A stretch of 64,000 nucleotides of DNA from Pseudocolwellia sp049933045. GTDB lineage: Bacteria; Pseudomonadota; Gammaproteobacteria; Enterobacterales; Alteromonadaceae. A program made the translations under genes and the position numbers. Under the pieces are notes generated by a model. The model had not been told where the DNA came from. It made no database searches and saw only the letters and a program-made list of their open reading frames with translations. The stretch's first letter is position 1; each line of letters begins with the position of its first letter. Positions 17,172 to 26,363 of the stretch are shown piece by piece. The stretch is taken from positions 2,170,001 to 2,234,000 of the forward strand of contig NZ_CP187926.1 in the NCBI RefSeq assembly GCF_049933045.1. The letters are read 5' to 3'.

Positions 17172-19974
17172 CTATTCAACATTTAGCGCGTCTTGGACTA
17201 GCGCTTGTTGCTCTTTAACATGAACTGACATATAACCAACAGCTGGTGCTGCAGAAGCTGCACGACCTGCGTATGTCAAATTAGTACCTACTGGTATTAT
17301 TGATCTGAAGTGATGCTGAGAACAATACCAAGCACCTTGGTTTTGTGGCTCTTCTTGGCACCAAACAAAATCTTTTGCATTTTCATATTTTTCAATTTCA
17401 GCTCTAAGGTCTTTCTCAGGGAAAGGATAAAGCTGTTCAATACGAATAATAGCAACATTAAGTTCGTTTTTACGACGCTGTTCTAAAAGTTCGTAATAAA
17501 CTTTACCACTACAGAATACAACTCTTTTAACATCTTTCGGCGCTATTTCATCAACTTCACCAATTACGTTGTAAAACTCACCAGTCGATAATTCTTCTAA
17601 AGAAGAAACCGCTAATGGGTGACGTAATAATGATTTAGGTGACATAACAACAAGTGGACGACGCATAGGACGAACAACTTGACGACGTAACATGTTAAAT
17701 ACTTGAGCAGGTGTAGATGGTACACAAACTTGCATATTGTGATCGGCACATAACTGTAAGAAACGTTCTAAACGTGCAGATGAATGCTCTGGACCTTGAC
17801 CTTCATAGCCATGAGGTAACAACATAGTAAGACCACATAAGCGACCCCACTTTTGCTCACCTGATGAGATAAATTGATCAAATACTACTTGTGCACAGTT
17901 AGCGAAATCACCAAATTGTGCTTCCCAAATAGTTAAACCTGCTGGTTCAGCTGTTGTGTAGCCGTATTCAAAAGCAAGTACAGAAACTTCTGATAATACC
18001 GAATCATGAACATCAAAAGGACCTTGCCCTTCACTGATATTTTGTAACGGTAAATATTGGCTTCCATCGTCTTGGTTATGTAATACAGCATGGCGATGGA
18101 AGAATGTTCCACGACCTGAATCTTGACCTGTAAGACGAACACGTTTTCCAGCATCAACAATTGAAGCGTATGCTAAATTTTCAGCCATACCCCAATCAAG
18201 CAGTTTTTCGCCTGAAGCCATTTTAACACGATCATCATATATTTTTTGAACGCGACCATGAACTCTGTGATCTGCAGGGAAAGTTGAAACTTTTTTGGCA
18301 AGTTCTTTTAACTTGTCCATTGAAATTTCTTTGTCGTAATCATCATCCCAGTTATGACCGATGTAGGGAGACCAATCTACAGAGTGCTCTGTCATTGGGC
18401 GCCATTGTTCAACAGTACATTGACCTTCGTCTAACAGTTTACGGTAGTAAGCTGTCATTTCATCAGATTTTGCTTTTGAAACACTTGATTCAGCGGCAAG
18501 TTTATCTGCATATAATTGACGAGGAGTAGGATGTTTTTTAACGATTTTGTACATTAACGGCTGAGTTGCACTTGGCTCATCGGCTTCGTTATGACCATGA
18601 CGACGGTAACAAACTAAATCGATTACAACGTCACGTTTAAATTCGTTACGGTAATCTAATGCAATTTGAGTCGCTAAGATTACAGCTTCAGGATCATCTC
18701 CGTTCACATGTAAAATTGGTGCTGAAACCATTTTAGCAATTTCAGTACAGTATTCACCGCTACGCGTATCTTGTGGGGAAGATGTTGTAAAACCAACTTG
18801 GTTATTTACAACAATACGTATTGTACCGCCAACTTTAAATGCACGCGCTTGCGACATGTTAAAAGTTTCTTGTACAACACCTTGACCAGCAATCGCTGAG
18901 TCACCATGAATAGTAATAGGTAATACTAGATCGCCTTGATTACAGTTACGACGGTCTAAACGTGCGCGAACTGAACCAATAACTACTGGATTAACAATTT
19001 CAAGATGCGATGGGTTAAACGCTAATGCTAAGTGAACATTACCTGACGGGGTTACGAAATCAGAAGAATAACCTTGGTGATATTTAACGTCACCTGAAGA
19101 TAATATTTCGTCATGCTTGCCACCGAACTCGTCAAATAGTTTAGATGGGTTTTTACCCATAACGTTAACAAGAACATTTAAACGACCCCTATGAGCCATA
19201 CCCATAACAACTTCTTTAGCACCTGCAGTACCTGCACGTGTAATCAGTTCTTTAAGCATAGGTACTAATGCGTCACCGCCTTCTAAAGAGAAGCGTTTTG
19301 CACCAGGGAATTTTGCACCTAAGTATTTCTCTAGGCCATCAGCAGCAATCAAACCTTTAAGAATTTCTTTCTTTTTCGGCAACCGTTAATACAGGTTTAG
19401 ATTGAACAGATTCTAAACGGTTTTGTAACCAACGTTTTTCATCTGTTGAAGTGATGTGCATATACTCTGCACCAATAGAACCACAATAAGTAGTTTTAAG
19501 GGCTTTGTATAAGTCACCTAGTTTCATTGAATCTTGACCAATCGCTAATGATCCAACATTGTAATCTTTGTCGAAGTCATTTTCTGATAAGTCATGATGA
19601 GATAATTGTAAGTCACGAACTTTATCGCGTTGCCATAATCCTAATGGATCAAGGTTAGCATTTTGATGTCCGCGAAAACGAAAAGCATTAATAAGCTGTA
19701 AAACTTTAACTTGTTTGGCGTCACCACCACTTGATACAACAACTGTTTTGCTTGGTTGTTTAGCTAAGGTTTTAAATTCGTCGCGAATTTCAGAATGTCT
19801 ATATTCAACATCTGAACCTTCAACTCTAGGAAGTTGTTGGAAGATTTCTCGCCATTCTGCAGTTACAGACTGAGAGTTGTCTAAATACAATTCGTATAAT
19901 TCTTCGATATAAGCAGCATTTGCGCCACTTAAATGGGAAGACTCTATCCAAGCCTTCATTTCACCTTCGGGCAT
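17172..19974 (-). CDS. sucA: 2-oxoglutarate dehydrogenase E1 component, frameshifted in this sequence
   Basis: Thiamine-diphosphate-dependent decarboxylase of the 2-oxoglutarate dehydrogenase complex. The ATG at 19974 (MPEGEMKAWIESSHLSGANA) has an AAAGGA ribosome site. The N part reads to GAEYMHITSTDEKRWLQNRL and then PVLTVAEKE. The C part resumes in another frame at ILKGLIAADGLEKYLGAKF and continues to the normal end GYMSVHVKEQQALVQDALNVE. The break is in the A-rich tract complementary to 19364-19376. Removing one base there gives 933 aa, the same length as E. coli SucA. The rest is highly conserved, for example VLGMAHRGR-like VVMGMAHRGRLNVLVNVMG. A sequencing or assembly error is likely; as written, the full protein cannot be made without a frameshift. 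Confidence 0.93.
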
Positions 19975-20145
19975 TGCCTGTTCCTTTACTGGGATAAAAG
20001 CAATAAAACACATCGTAACTTTTTAATGTTTATACGCTTATTTAAGCTGTAGATTACTAAATACCATGAAGTATTTATTCTTTAACTTAAAACGAAAATA
20101 CAAATATTAAGCCGTTACACCAATAAAAATTGTTCTCATCTACAA

Positions 20146-20175
20146 TAGCAGAATATTAAAAATAATATTCTGCTA
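20146..20175. other. Thirteen-bp perfect hairpin between sdhB and sucA
   Basis: TAGCAGAATATTA and TAATATTCTGCTA pair around an AAAA loop in the 213-bp sdhB-sucA gap. No T run follows on the minus strand, so it is more likely an mRNA processing or stabilising structure than a terminator. Confidence 0.6.
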
Positions 20176-20187
20176 TATTCAGATAAA

Positions 20188-20901
20188 TTAAACCGCTCTA
20201 GAAATAAGCATCGATTTTATATGACCGATAGCTTTAGTTGGATTTAATCCTTTAGGACATACATCAACACAGTTCATGATACCGTGACAACGGAATACAC
20301 TGTATGCATCTTGTAAGTCGTCCAAACGTTCTTCAGTAGCAGTATCACGGCTATCGATTAAGAAACGATAAGCATGTAATAGACCAGCTGGACCGATAAA
20401 CTTGTCTGGGTTCCACCAAAATGATGGACAAGAAGTTGAACAACACGCACATAAAATACATTCGTATAGTCCATCTAAATGTTCACGTTCTTCGATAGAT
20501 TGTAAATGTTCTCTTGCTGGAATATCTTTACCATCATTAATTAAATAAGGTTTTACTTTTTCATACTGATTATAAAATTGAGTCATATCAATAATTAAAT
20601 CACGTACTACTGGTAAACCTGGTAATGGTCTTAATACAATTTTTGTAGCTGGTACGTCTGATAATGGCGTAATACACGCTAAACCATTTTTACCATTCAT
20701 ATTTAAACCATCACTACCACAAACACCTTCACGGCATGAGCGACGGAAAGATAATGTAGGATCTTTCTCTTTCAACATAATTAATGCATCTAGCACCATC
20801 ATGTCTGAACCATCAGGTATTTCTAGCTCATAGTCCTTCATGTAAGGTGCATTGTCTACATCAGGGTTATAACGGTAAATTGAAAATATCTGTTTCATCA
20901 A
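20188..20901 (-). CDS. sdhB: Succinate dehydrogenase iron-sulfur subunit
   Basis: A 237-aa peripheral subunit of respiratory complex II that passes electrons from FAD to quinone. The 2Fe-2S ligands lie in SCREGVCGSDGLNMNGKNGL (about 55-75). The 4Fe-4S and 3Fe-4S ligands lie in CILCACCSTSCPSFWWNPD (about 147-165) and CHGIMNCVDVCPKGLNPTKA (about 204-223). Length is normal. It follows sdhA with 8 bp between them and precedes sucA by 213 bp containing a hairpin. Confidence 0.98.
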   Translation of the reverse strand: MMKQIFSIYRYNPDVDNAPYMKDYELEIPDGSDMMVLDALIMLKEKDPTLSFRRSCREGVCGSDGLNMNGKNGLACITPLSDVPATKIVLRPLPGLPVVRDLIIDMTQFYNQYEKVKPYLINDGKDIPAREHLQSIEEREHLDGLYECILCACCSTSCPSFWWNPDKFIGPAGLLHAYRFLIDSRDTATEERLDDLQDAYSVFRCHGIMNCVDVCPKGLNPTKAIGHIKSMLISRAV

Positions 20902-20909
20902 ATTATTCC

Positions 20910-22682
20910 TTAGTAAACACGAGCTTTAGGTGGGAAAGCTTCACGATGAACTGGAGCCATGTTTACATCACGCTTAGACATATCTTGTGTCTCAGGAGTG
21001 TAAATTGAATGACATAACCAATTTGCATCATCTCTGTCCTGGAAATCTTCACGTGCATGTGCACCACGAGATTCCGTTCTAAAGTTAGCCGCTTTAGCTG
21101 TACTAAAGGCCGTTTCCATTAAGTTATCTAGCTCTAAACATTCAATACGTTGAGTATTAAAGTCTGAAGATTTATCACTTAAATGAGCCGTTTGTAAACG
21201 TTCACGAATTTCTGTTAGTTCTTTCATTCCCTGTGCCATCGCTTCGCCTTCACGGAAAACAGAGAAATTAAACTGCATACATTTCTGTAGATCTTTGCGA
21301 ATTTGAACAGGATCTTCACCTGATGTAGATGATTCCCAACGATTAGTACGTGCTAATGAAGCTTCCAAATCAGATTCTGAGGCTTCTTTACCAAATTCGG
21401 TATCGTTTAAGTATGTACCTAAGAAGTTACCAGCGGCACGACCAAATACAACTAAATCAAGTAATGAGTTACCACCTAAGCGGTTAGCACCATGTACCGA
21501 TACACAAGCTATTTCACCAACAGCGAATAAACCTTCAACAATCGTTTCTTTACCAGTAGCTGGGTCAAAATGAATTGCTTGGCCATTCACATTACAAGGA
21601 ACACCACCCATTTGGTAATGACATGTTGGAATTACTGGAATAGGCTCATCAGCAGGGTCAACGTGTGCAAATGTTTTTGATAATTCACAAACACCAGGTA
21701 AACGTTTGTATAACGTTTCACGACCTAAATGATCAAGCTTAAGTTTAATGTGTGGACCATACGTAGGATGATCACAACCGCGACCTTCACGTATTTCAGT
21801 CATCATAGAACGAGCTACAACATCACGACCTGCTAAATCTTTAGCATTAGGTGCATAACGTTCCATGAAACGTTCGCCATCTTTGTTTAGAAGATAACCA
21901 CCTTCACCACGACAACCTTCAGTTACTAATGTACCCGCACCTGCGATACCTGTAGGATGAAATTGCCACATTTCCATGTCTTGCATTTGAATGCCAGCAC
22001 GAAGCGACATACCAACACCATCACCAGTATTGATGTGAGCATTAGTTGTTGAAGCGAATATACGACCAGCACCACCAGTAGCAAGTACCGTTGCACGGGC
22101 TTTAAAGTAAACTACTTCACCAGTTTCGATACAGATTGCAGTACAACCTACAACACCGCCGTCGCTATTTTTAACTAAATCGAGAGCATACCATTCAGAA
22201 TAAACGTTAGTTTTGTTTTTAACGTTCTGTTGGTATAAACAGTGCAATAATGCATGACCTGTACGGTCAGCTGCAGCTGCGGTACGAGCTGCTTGCTCGC
22301 CACCAAAGTTTTTAGATTGGCCACCGAATGGACGTTGGTAAATTTTACCTTCTTCCGTACGTGAGAATGGTAAACCCATTTTCTCAAGTTCGATAATTGA
22401 TTCTGGGCCAGTTTTACACATGTATTCAATAGCGTCTTGGTCACCGATATAATCAGAACCTTTAACCGTATCGTACATGTGTTGTTCCCAGTGATCTTCA
22501 TGCGCATTACCTAACGCAACAGTGATACCACCTTGCGCAGAAACCGTATGAGAACGTGTAGGAAAAACTTTAGAGATTAGAGCACAAGATTTACCTGACT
22601 CTGAAATTGCTAGTGCAGCGCGCATACCCGCACCGCCTGCGCCAATTACTATGGCGTCAAATTCACGAACTGGAACGCTCAT
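20910..22682 (-). CDS. sdhA: Succinate dehydrogenase flavoprotein subunit
   Basis: A 590-aa catalytic subunit oxidising succinate to fumarate. The N-terminal FAD-binding motif is AIVIGAGGAGMRAALAIS. The histidine that binds FAD covalently is in FPTRSHTVSAQGGI near 45. Active-site blocks are QFHPTGIAGAGTLVTEGCRG near 240, and HGANRLGGNSLLDLVVFGRA near 395 with the catalytic and substrate arginines. The C-terminal domain includes ESRGAHAREDFQDRDD. The stop of sdhD abuts its start (22682/22683). Confidence 0.98.
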   Translation of the reverse strand: MSVPVREFDAIVIGAGGAGMRAALAISESGKSCALISKVFPTRSHTVSAQGGITVALGNAHEDHWEQHMYDTVKGSDYIGDQDAIEYMCKTGPESIIELEKMGLPFSRTEEGKIYQRPFGGQSKNFGGEQAARTAAAADRTGHALLHCLYQQNVKNKTNVYSEWYALDLVKNSDGGVVGCTAICIETGEVVYFKARATVLATGGAGRIFASTTNAHINTGDGVGMSLRAGIQMQDMEMWQFHPTGIAGAGTLVTEGCRGEGGYLLNKDGERFMERYAPNAKDLAGRDVVARSMMTEIREGRGCDHPTYGPHIKLKLDHLGRETLYKRLPGVCELSKTFAHVDPADEPIPVIPTCHYQMGGVPCNVNGQAIHFDPATGKETIVEGLFAVGEIACVSVHGANRLGGNSLLDLVVFGRAAGNFLGTYLNDTEFGKEASESDLEASLARTNRWESSTSGEDPVQIRKDLQKCMQFNFSVFREGEAMAQGMKELTEIRERLQTAHLSDKSSDFNTQRIECLELDNLMETAFSTAKAANFRTESRGAHAREDFQDRDDANWLCHSIYTPETQDMSKRDVNMAPVHREAFPPKARVY

Positions 22683-23030
22683 TTATACACCCCAAACTAT
22701 GATAAAACCCGCAGCAAGATATACAAGCAACGTGATTGAAAAAACAAACTGTAATGAACCACGAAGTAAAGCTGGTTTTATGTAGTCAGAAAGAACCTGC
22801 CACACACCAATCCACGCGTGAATCACTAAAGCGATAATAGCTAATAAAGTAAATATTTTAACGCTCATGCAAGCAAATAGATCATGCCAAACGTTATAAG
22901 TTACTTCTGGGGTAATTAGAAAAAAACCAGCTAAGAAGAATGTATATAATGCAAGGATTACAGCACTTGCTCTTAATAATATAAAATCGTGTACGCCACT
23001 ACGGCCTACTGTTGCTGCATTATTTACCAT
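22683..23030 (-). CDS. sdhD: Succinate dehydrogenase membrane anchor subunit
   Basis: A 115-aa protein with three membrane helices (about 22-42, 52-75 and 92-113), one of the two cytochrome b556 anchors for SdhAB. I chose the ATG at 23030 (MVNNAATVGRSGVHDFILLR), which overlaps the sdhC stop by 7 bp; a longer frame to 23066 would run back into sdhC. RSGVHDFILLRASAVIL is the conserved SdhD start, and HAWIGVWQVLSDYIK is the conserved heme and quinone region. Confidence 0.95.
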   Translation of the reverse strand: MVNNAATVGRSGVHDFILLRASAVILALYTFFLAGFFLITPEVTYNVWHDLFACMSVKIFTLLAIIALVIHAWIGVWQVLSDYIKPALLRGSLQFVFSITLLVYLAAGFIIVWGV

Positions 23031-23398
23031 AACCAAACTCCTACTACAACTGTCAATACAAGCCATAAAATCATGATGAATTTAGCACTTAAATTGCCTG
23101 ATGCTAATTCTTCAAAATGACCTAAGTCCATTAACAAGTGACGGATACCACCTAAAACGTGATATATCAAAGCAGATAGAATACCAAAAAGAATAAACTT
23201 GAAGAAAAATCCATCAAGTGTAGCTTTAAGTTGAGAAAAATCTTCAGCAGAAGATAGTGATAGAGAAAGTGTCCACAATAATATGCCGATAGCAAATACC
23301 ATAATTACACCAGATACTCGGTGTAAAATTGATGCATTTGCAGCAGGATGCATTTTAATTGTAGTCAGATCTAGGTTTACAGGACGTTGTTTTTTCAC
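23024..23398 (-). CDS. sdhC: Succinate dehydrogenase cytochrome b556 subunit
   Basis: A 124-aa protein with three membrane helices. The N terminus MKKQRPVNLDLTTIKMHPAA and then NASILHRVSGVIMVF match SdhC, the serine and arginine being quinone-site residues. The heme histidine lies in LIYHVLGGIRHLLMDLGH near 82-95. First gene of the sdhCDAB-sucAB transcript, divergent from gltA with 406 bp between the starts. Confidence 0.97.
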   Translation of the reverse strand: MKKQRPVNLDLTTIKMHPAANASILHRVSGVIMVFAIGILLWTLSLSLSSAEDFSQLKATLDGFFFKFILFGILSALIYHVLGGIRHLLMDLGHFEELASGNLSAKFIMILWLVLTVVVGVWLW

Positions 23399-23804
23399 GA
23401 TTGTTGCCTAAGGAGCTCTTAGAGCTTTTCAACTTATTTCTTTGCCATGCTAGGTTATTCTTCTTAATTTAACATGACCCCCCAACGATCTCAGATAATG
23501 TGTAATATTGTCAAAAGACGAAATTACTTAACACTACTCAAGATCCCCTTGATTATATATATGATGATAATTAATTACAATTCACTTAATTCTATAATCC
23601 TTGCTATTCTCAGGGCTTATGACTAAATTTTAATCATTCATTGTTTTTAGCTCACTTTATAACCAAGTTGATTTTTAGACATTCACTTTTGAATTGACTT
23701 ACTAGGGGTGTTATGGAGTAGAATACTGGCAGTTTTTATATACATCAAAAGTAACTAAGTCTTAGTTACTTTCCAGATAAACTAATTTTATAGGGGATGA
23801 ACAT
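23399..23804. promoter_or_regulatory. Divergent sdhC / gltA promoter region
   Basis: A 406-bp AT-rich gap between the two divergent TCA operons. It must contain both promoters. On the plus strand TTGACT (23694) and TAGAAT (23719) resemble -35 and -10 elements, but their spacing of 19 bp is long, so this is tentative. A perfect palindrome sits in the gltA leader (see 23748-23772). No coding potential is seen. Confidence 0.6.
23748..23772 (+). promoter_or_regulatory. Perfect 12-bp palindrome in gltA leader
   Basis: AAAGTAACTAAG, a single T, then CTTAGTTACTTT form a complete inverted repeat 32 bp before the gltA start. It could be a repressor operator or an mRNA hairpin; no T run follows, so it is not a standard terminator. 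Confidence 0.6.
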
Positions 23805-25091
23805 ATGGCTGAATCAAAGGCCTCTCTAAGTATTAACGGTAAAGAAGTTGCTGAGTTACCTATTCTTACAGGTACAGCGGGTAATGACGTAATAGACATC
23901 CGAACTTTAGGCGCTAGTGGTTATTTCACATACGACCCAGGCTTTTTAGCTACAGCTTCTTGTGAATCATCTATTACCTTTATTGATGGTGGTAAAGGTG
24001 TTTTACAACATCGCGGTTACCCTATTGCTAATCTTGCTCAAGATGCTGATTATCTTGAAGTTTGTTATATTCTTTTAAACGGCACTGCGCCAACTAAAGC
24101 TGAATATCACGAATTCGTAAATGTAATTACTAACCACACATTAGTACATGAGAAACTAGTACAATTTTTCCAAGGTTTCTTACCTGATGCACATCCAATG
24201 GCTATGCTATGTGGTGTTGTAGGTGCTCTTTCATCTTTCTATCATGATGATTTAGACATTACAGATCCAGAACAACGCATGCGTAGTGCACATCGTTTAA
24301 TTGCTAAATTACCAACAATTGCAGCGATGGCTTATAAGTATAATGTTGGGCAACCTTTCGTATACCCACGTAACGATTTATCTTATGCAGAAAACTTCTT
24401 ACACATGATGTTTTCAGTACCTGCAGAAGAATATAAGGTTAATCCTATTGCTGCTAAAGCAATGGATAGAATCTTTACTTTACATGCTGACCACGAGCAA
24501 AATGCTTCTACGTCAACAGTACGTTTAGCTGGTTCTTCAGGCGCTAACCCTTATGCATGTATTGCTGCTGGTATCGCTTCTTTATGGGGCCCTGCACATG
24601 GCGGCGCTAACGAAGCATGTTTAACTATGCTTGAAGAGATTGGTGATGTATCACGCGTTGATGAATACGTACTTAAAGCTAAAGACAAGGATGATTCATT
24701 CCGTCTAATGGGCTTTGGTCATCGTGTATACAAAAACTTCGACCCTCGCGCGACTGTAATGCGTGAAACTTGTCATGAAGTTTTATCTGAATTAGGTATC
24801 GAAGATCCATTATTAGATGTTGCTATGGCACTTGAAAAAGTAGCTTTAGAAGACTCTTACTTCATCGAAAGAAAACTATACCCTAACGTTGATTTCTATT
24901 CAGGTATCATACTGAAAGCATTAGGTATTCCTTCAAGTATGTTCACTGTAATTTTTGCAATGTCACGTACTGTAGGTTGGATTTCTCATTGGGAAGAAAT
25001 GCTATCTCAACCAGGTCAAAAAATTGGTCGTCCTCGTCAATTATATACTGGTGAAATTGATAAAACATTTGTGCCTATTTCAGATAAGTAA
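23805..25091 (+). CDS. gltA: Citrate synthase (type II, hexameric)
   Basis: A 428-aa enzyme condensing acetyl-CoA and oxaloacetate at entry to the TCA cycle. Length and the N-terminal beta-rich region (GTAGNDVIDIRTLGASGYFTYD) are those of the NADH-sensitive gammaproteobacterial type. Active-site residues are visible: His in ADHEQNASTSTVRLAGSSGA, His in LMGFGHRVYKNFDPRA, and Asp in LYPNVDFYSGI. GPAHGGANEACLTML is also conserved. Strong promoter-leader hairpin upstream and terminator downstream. Monocistronic, divergent from sdh. Confidence 0.98.
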   Translation: MAESKASLSINGKEVAELPILTGTAGNDVIDIRTLGASGYFTYDPGFLATASCESSITFIDGGKGVLQHRGYPIANLAQDADYLEVCYILLNGTAPTKAEYHEFVNVITNHTLVHEKLVQFFQGFLPDAHPMAMLCGVVGALSSFYHDDLDITDPEQRMRSAHRLIAKLPTIAAMAYKYNVGQPFVYPRNDLSYAENFLHMMFSVPAEEYKVNPIAAKAMDRIFTLHADHEQNASTSTVRLAGSSGANPYACIAAGIASLWGPAHGGANEACLTMLEEIGDVSRVDEYVLKAKDKDDSFRLMGFGHRVYKNFDPRATVMRETCHEVLSELGIEDPLLDVAMALEKVALEDSYFIERKLYPNVDFYSGIILKALGIPSSMFTVIFAMSRTVGWISHWEEMLSQPGQKIGRPRQLYTGEIDKTFVPISDK

Positions 25092-25107
25092 TCTGTTATT
25101 CACACGT

Positions 25108-25135
25108 AAAAAGGTAGCTTCTGCTACCTTTTTTT
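25108..25135 (+). terminator. gltA terminator
   Basis: AAAAAGGTAGC and GCTACCTTTTT pair around a TTCT loop, ending in T7, 17 bp after the stop codon. Confidence 0.92.
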
Positions 25136-25561
25136 ATGTCCTAATTAAAGTCAAACCTACCCTACTCTTCTGTTAACTCATTACCCGCTCTACATAACTA
25201 TCTTGCTAAAAAGAGTCATTATATACGCCTAATTTTTTCATTAATCTTTAGTTTTAGCTTAATTTATTAATAAATTTTTTAATAAATAGGCACAAATATT
25301 AGCTAACTTACCAATTGATATTGATGGTTTAACCAATTCACCTGAAGATAATAACCAATTATTATCGCTAAACTTTACCTAATCAGACCAATAATCTGTA
25401 TTTATTTAAGATATTTAGTTAAATGCGCATCACTTAAATGAATACTTACAATAATTAATATAAATAGATTAAATATCAATTTTTTTATAAAAAAAGCTTT
25501 CTCCGACTGCTTTTATCTTCTTTAGACTGATACAATTCTCTTTTTTTTAATAATTAATTTT
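25136..25561. other. Non-coding AT-rich gap between gltA and tcdA
   Basis: About 425 bp after the gltA terminator. I see only low-complexity A/T sequence and the presumed tcdA promoter near its right end; no RNA gene, repeat or credible open frame. Confidence 0.6.
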
Positions 25562-26347
25562 ATGTCTGATTATCAACTTAGATTTGGTGGTATTAACCGC
25601 TTGTATGGCAATAATGGTTCTCAAATTATCAAAGAGTCTCATTTCTGTGTTATTGGTATTGGTGGCGTTGGCTCTTGGGCAGCTGAAGCATTAGCTCGTA
25701 ATGGCGTTGGTGAAATCACGCTAATAGACTTAGACGATATTTGTGTCACTAATGTGAACCGTCAAATACATGCGTTAACCAGTACGGTCGGCTTAAGTAA
25801 AGTTGAGGTGATGGCTGAGCGAATTAAAGATATAAACCCTGAATGTAAAGTTAATCAGGTTGAAGACTTTATCACTCCCGATAATTTGTTTGATTTGCTA
25901 CTGAACAGTTTTGATTATGTAATCGATGCTATAGATTCTGTAAACGTTAAGACTAAGCTGATTGCACATTGTAAGCGTAACAAACTACCTATTATTACCA
26001 TTGGTGGTGCTGGTGGGCAGATAGATCCTACACGTATACAAATATGTGATTTAAGCCAAACCTATCAAGACCCATTATTGGCTAAGGTAAGAAATCAGCT
26101 ACGCAGAGAGCATAACTTTTCTAGGAATGTGAAACGTAAGTTTTCAATTGATGCTGTGTTTTCTACTGAACAGTTGGTATATCCAGATCAAGAAGGTAAT
26201 GTTTGTCATCAAAAGCCTGAACAAGATGGTGCGATGAAGTTAGATTGCGCGGGTGGTTTTGGTTCTACAACACATGTAACAGCAACGTTTGCTTTTTTTG
26301 CTGTTAGCCGTGCAATAACTAAGTTAATTAAGAAAAAATCAACATAA
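25562..26347 (+). CDS. tcdA: tRNA threonylcarbamoyladenosine dehydratase (CsdL)
   Basis: A 261-aa ThiF/E1-like enzyme that uses ATP to cyclise t6A to ct6A at position 37 of ANN-decoding tRNAs. The nucleotide-binding site is FCVIGIGGVGSWAAEALARN (about 28-47), followed by LIDLDDICVTNVNRQIHAL with the adenylation residues. CAGGFGSTTHVTATFAFFAV near the end matches the family membrane-associated C-terminal part. In E. coli the gene is csdL, next to csdA-csdE, which supply its sulfur; here it faces a csdA-csdE fusion gene with 16 bp between stops. That keeps the association but in convergent orientation. Confidence 0.95.
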   Translation: MSDYQLRFGGINRLYGNNGSQIIKESHFCVIGIGGVGSWAAEALARNGVGEITLIDLDDICVTNVNRQIHALTSTVGLSKVEVMAERIKDINPECKVNQVEDFITPDNLFDLLLNSFDYVIDAIDSVNVKTKLIAHCKRNKLPIITIGGAGGQIDPTRIQICDLSQTYQDPLLAKVRNQLRREHNFSRNVKRKFSIDAVFSTEQLVYPDQEGNVCHQKPEQDGAMKLDCAGGFGSTTHVTATFAFFAVSRAITKLIKKKST

Positions 26348-26363
26348 ATCTCGATCGCAACAT

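Noticed and set aside
17172..20013. Programmed +1 frameshifting in sucA
   Set aside because: There is no recognisable slippery stop context as in prfB, the gene family is not known for frameshifting, and a similar error in an A run occurs in the efflux gene, so sequencing error is preferred.
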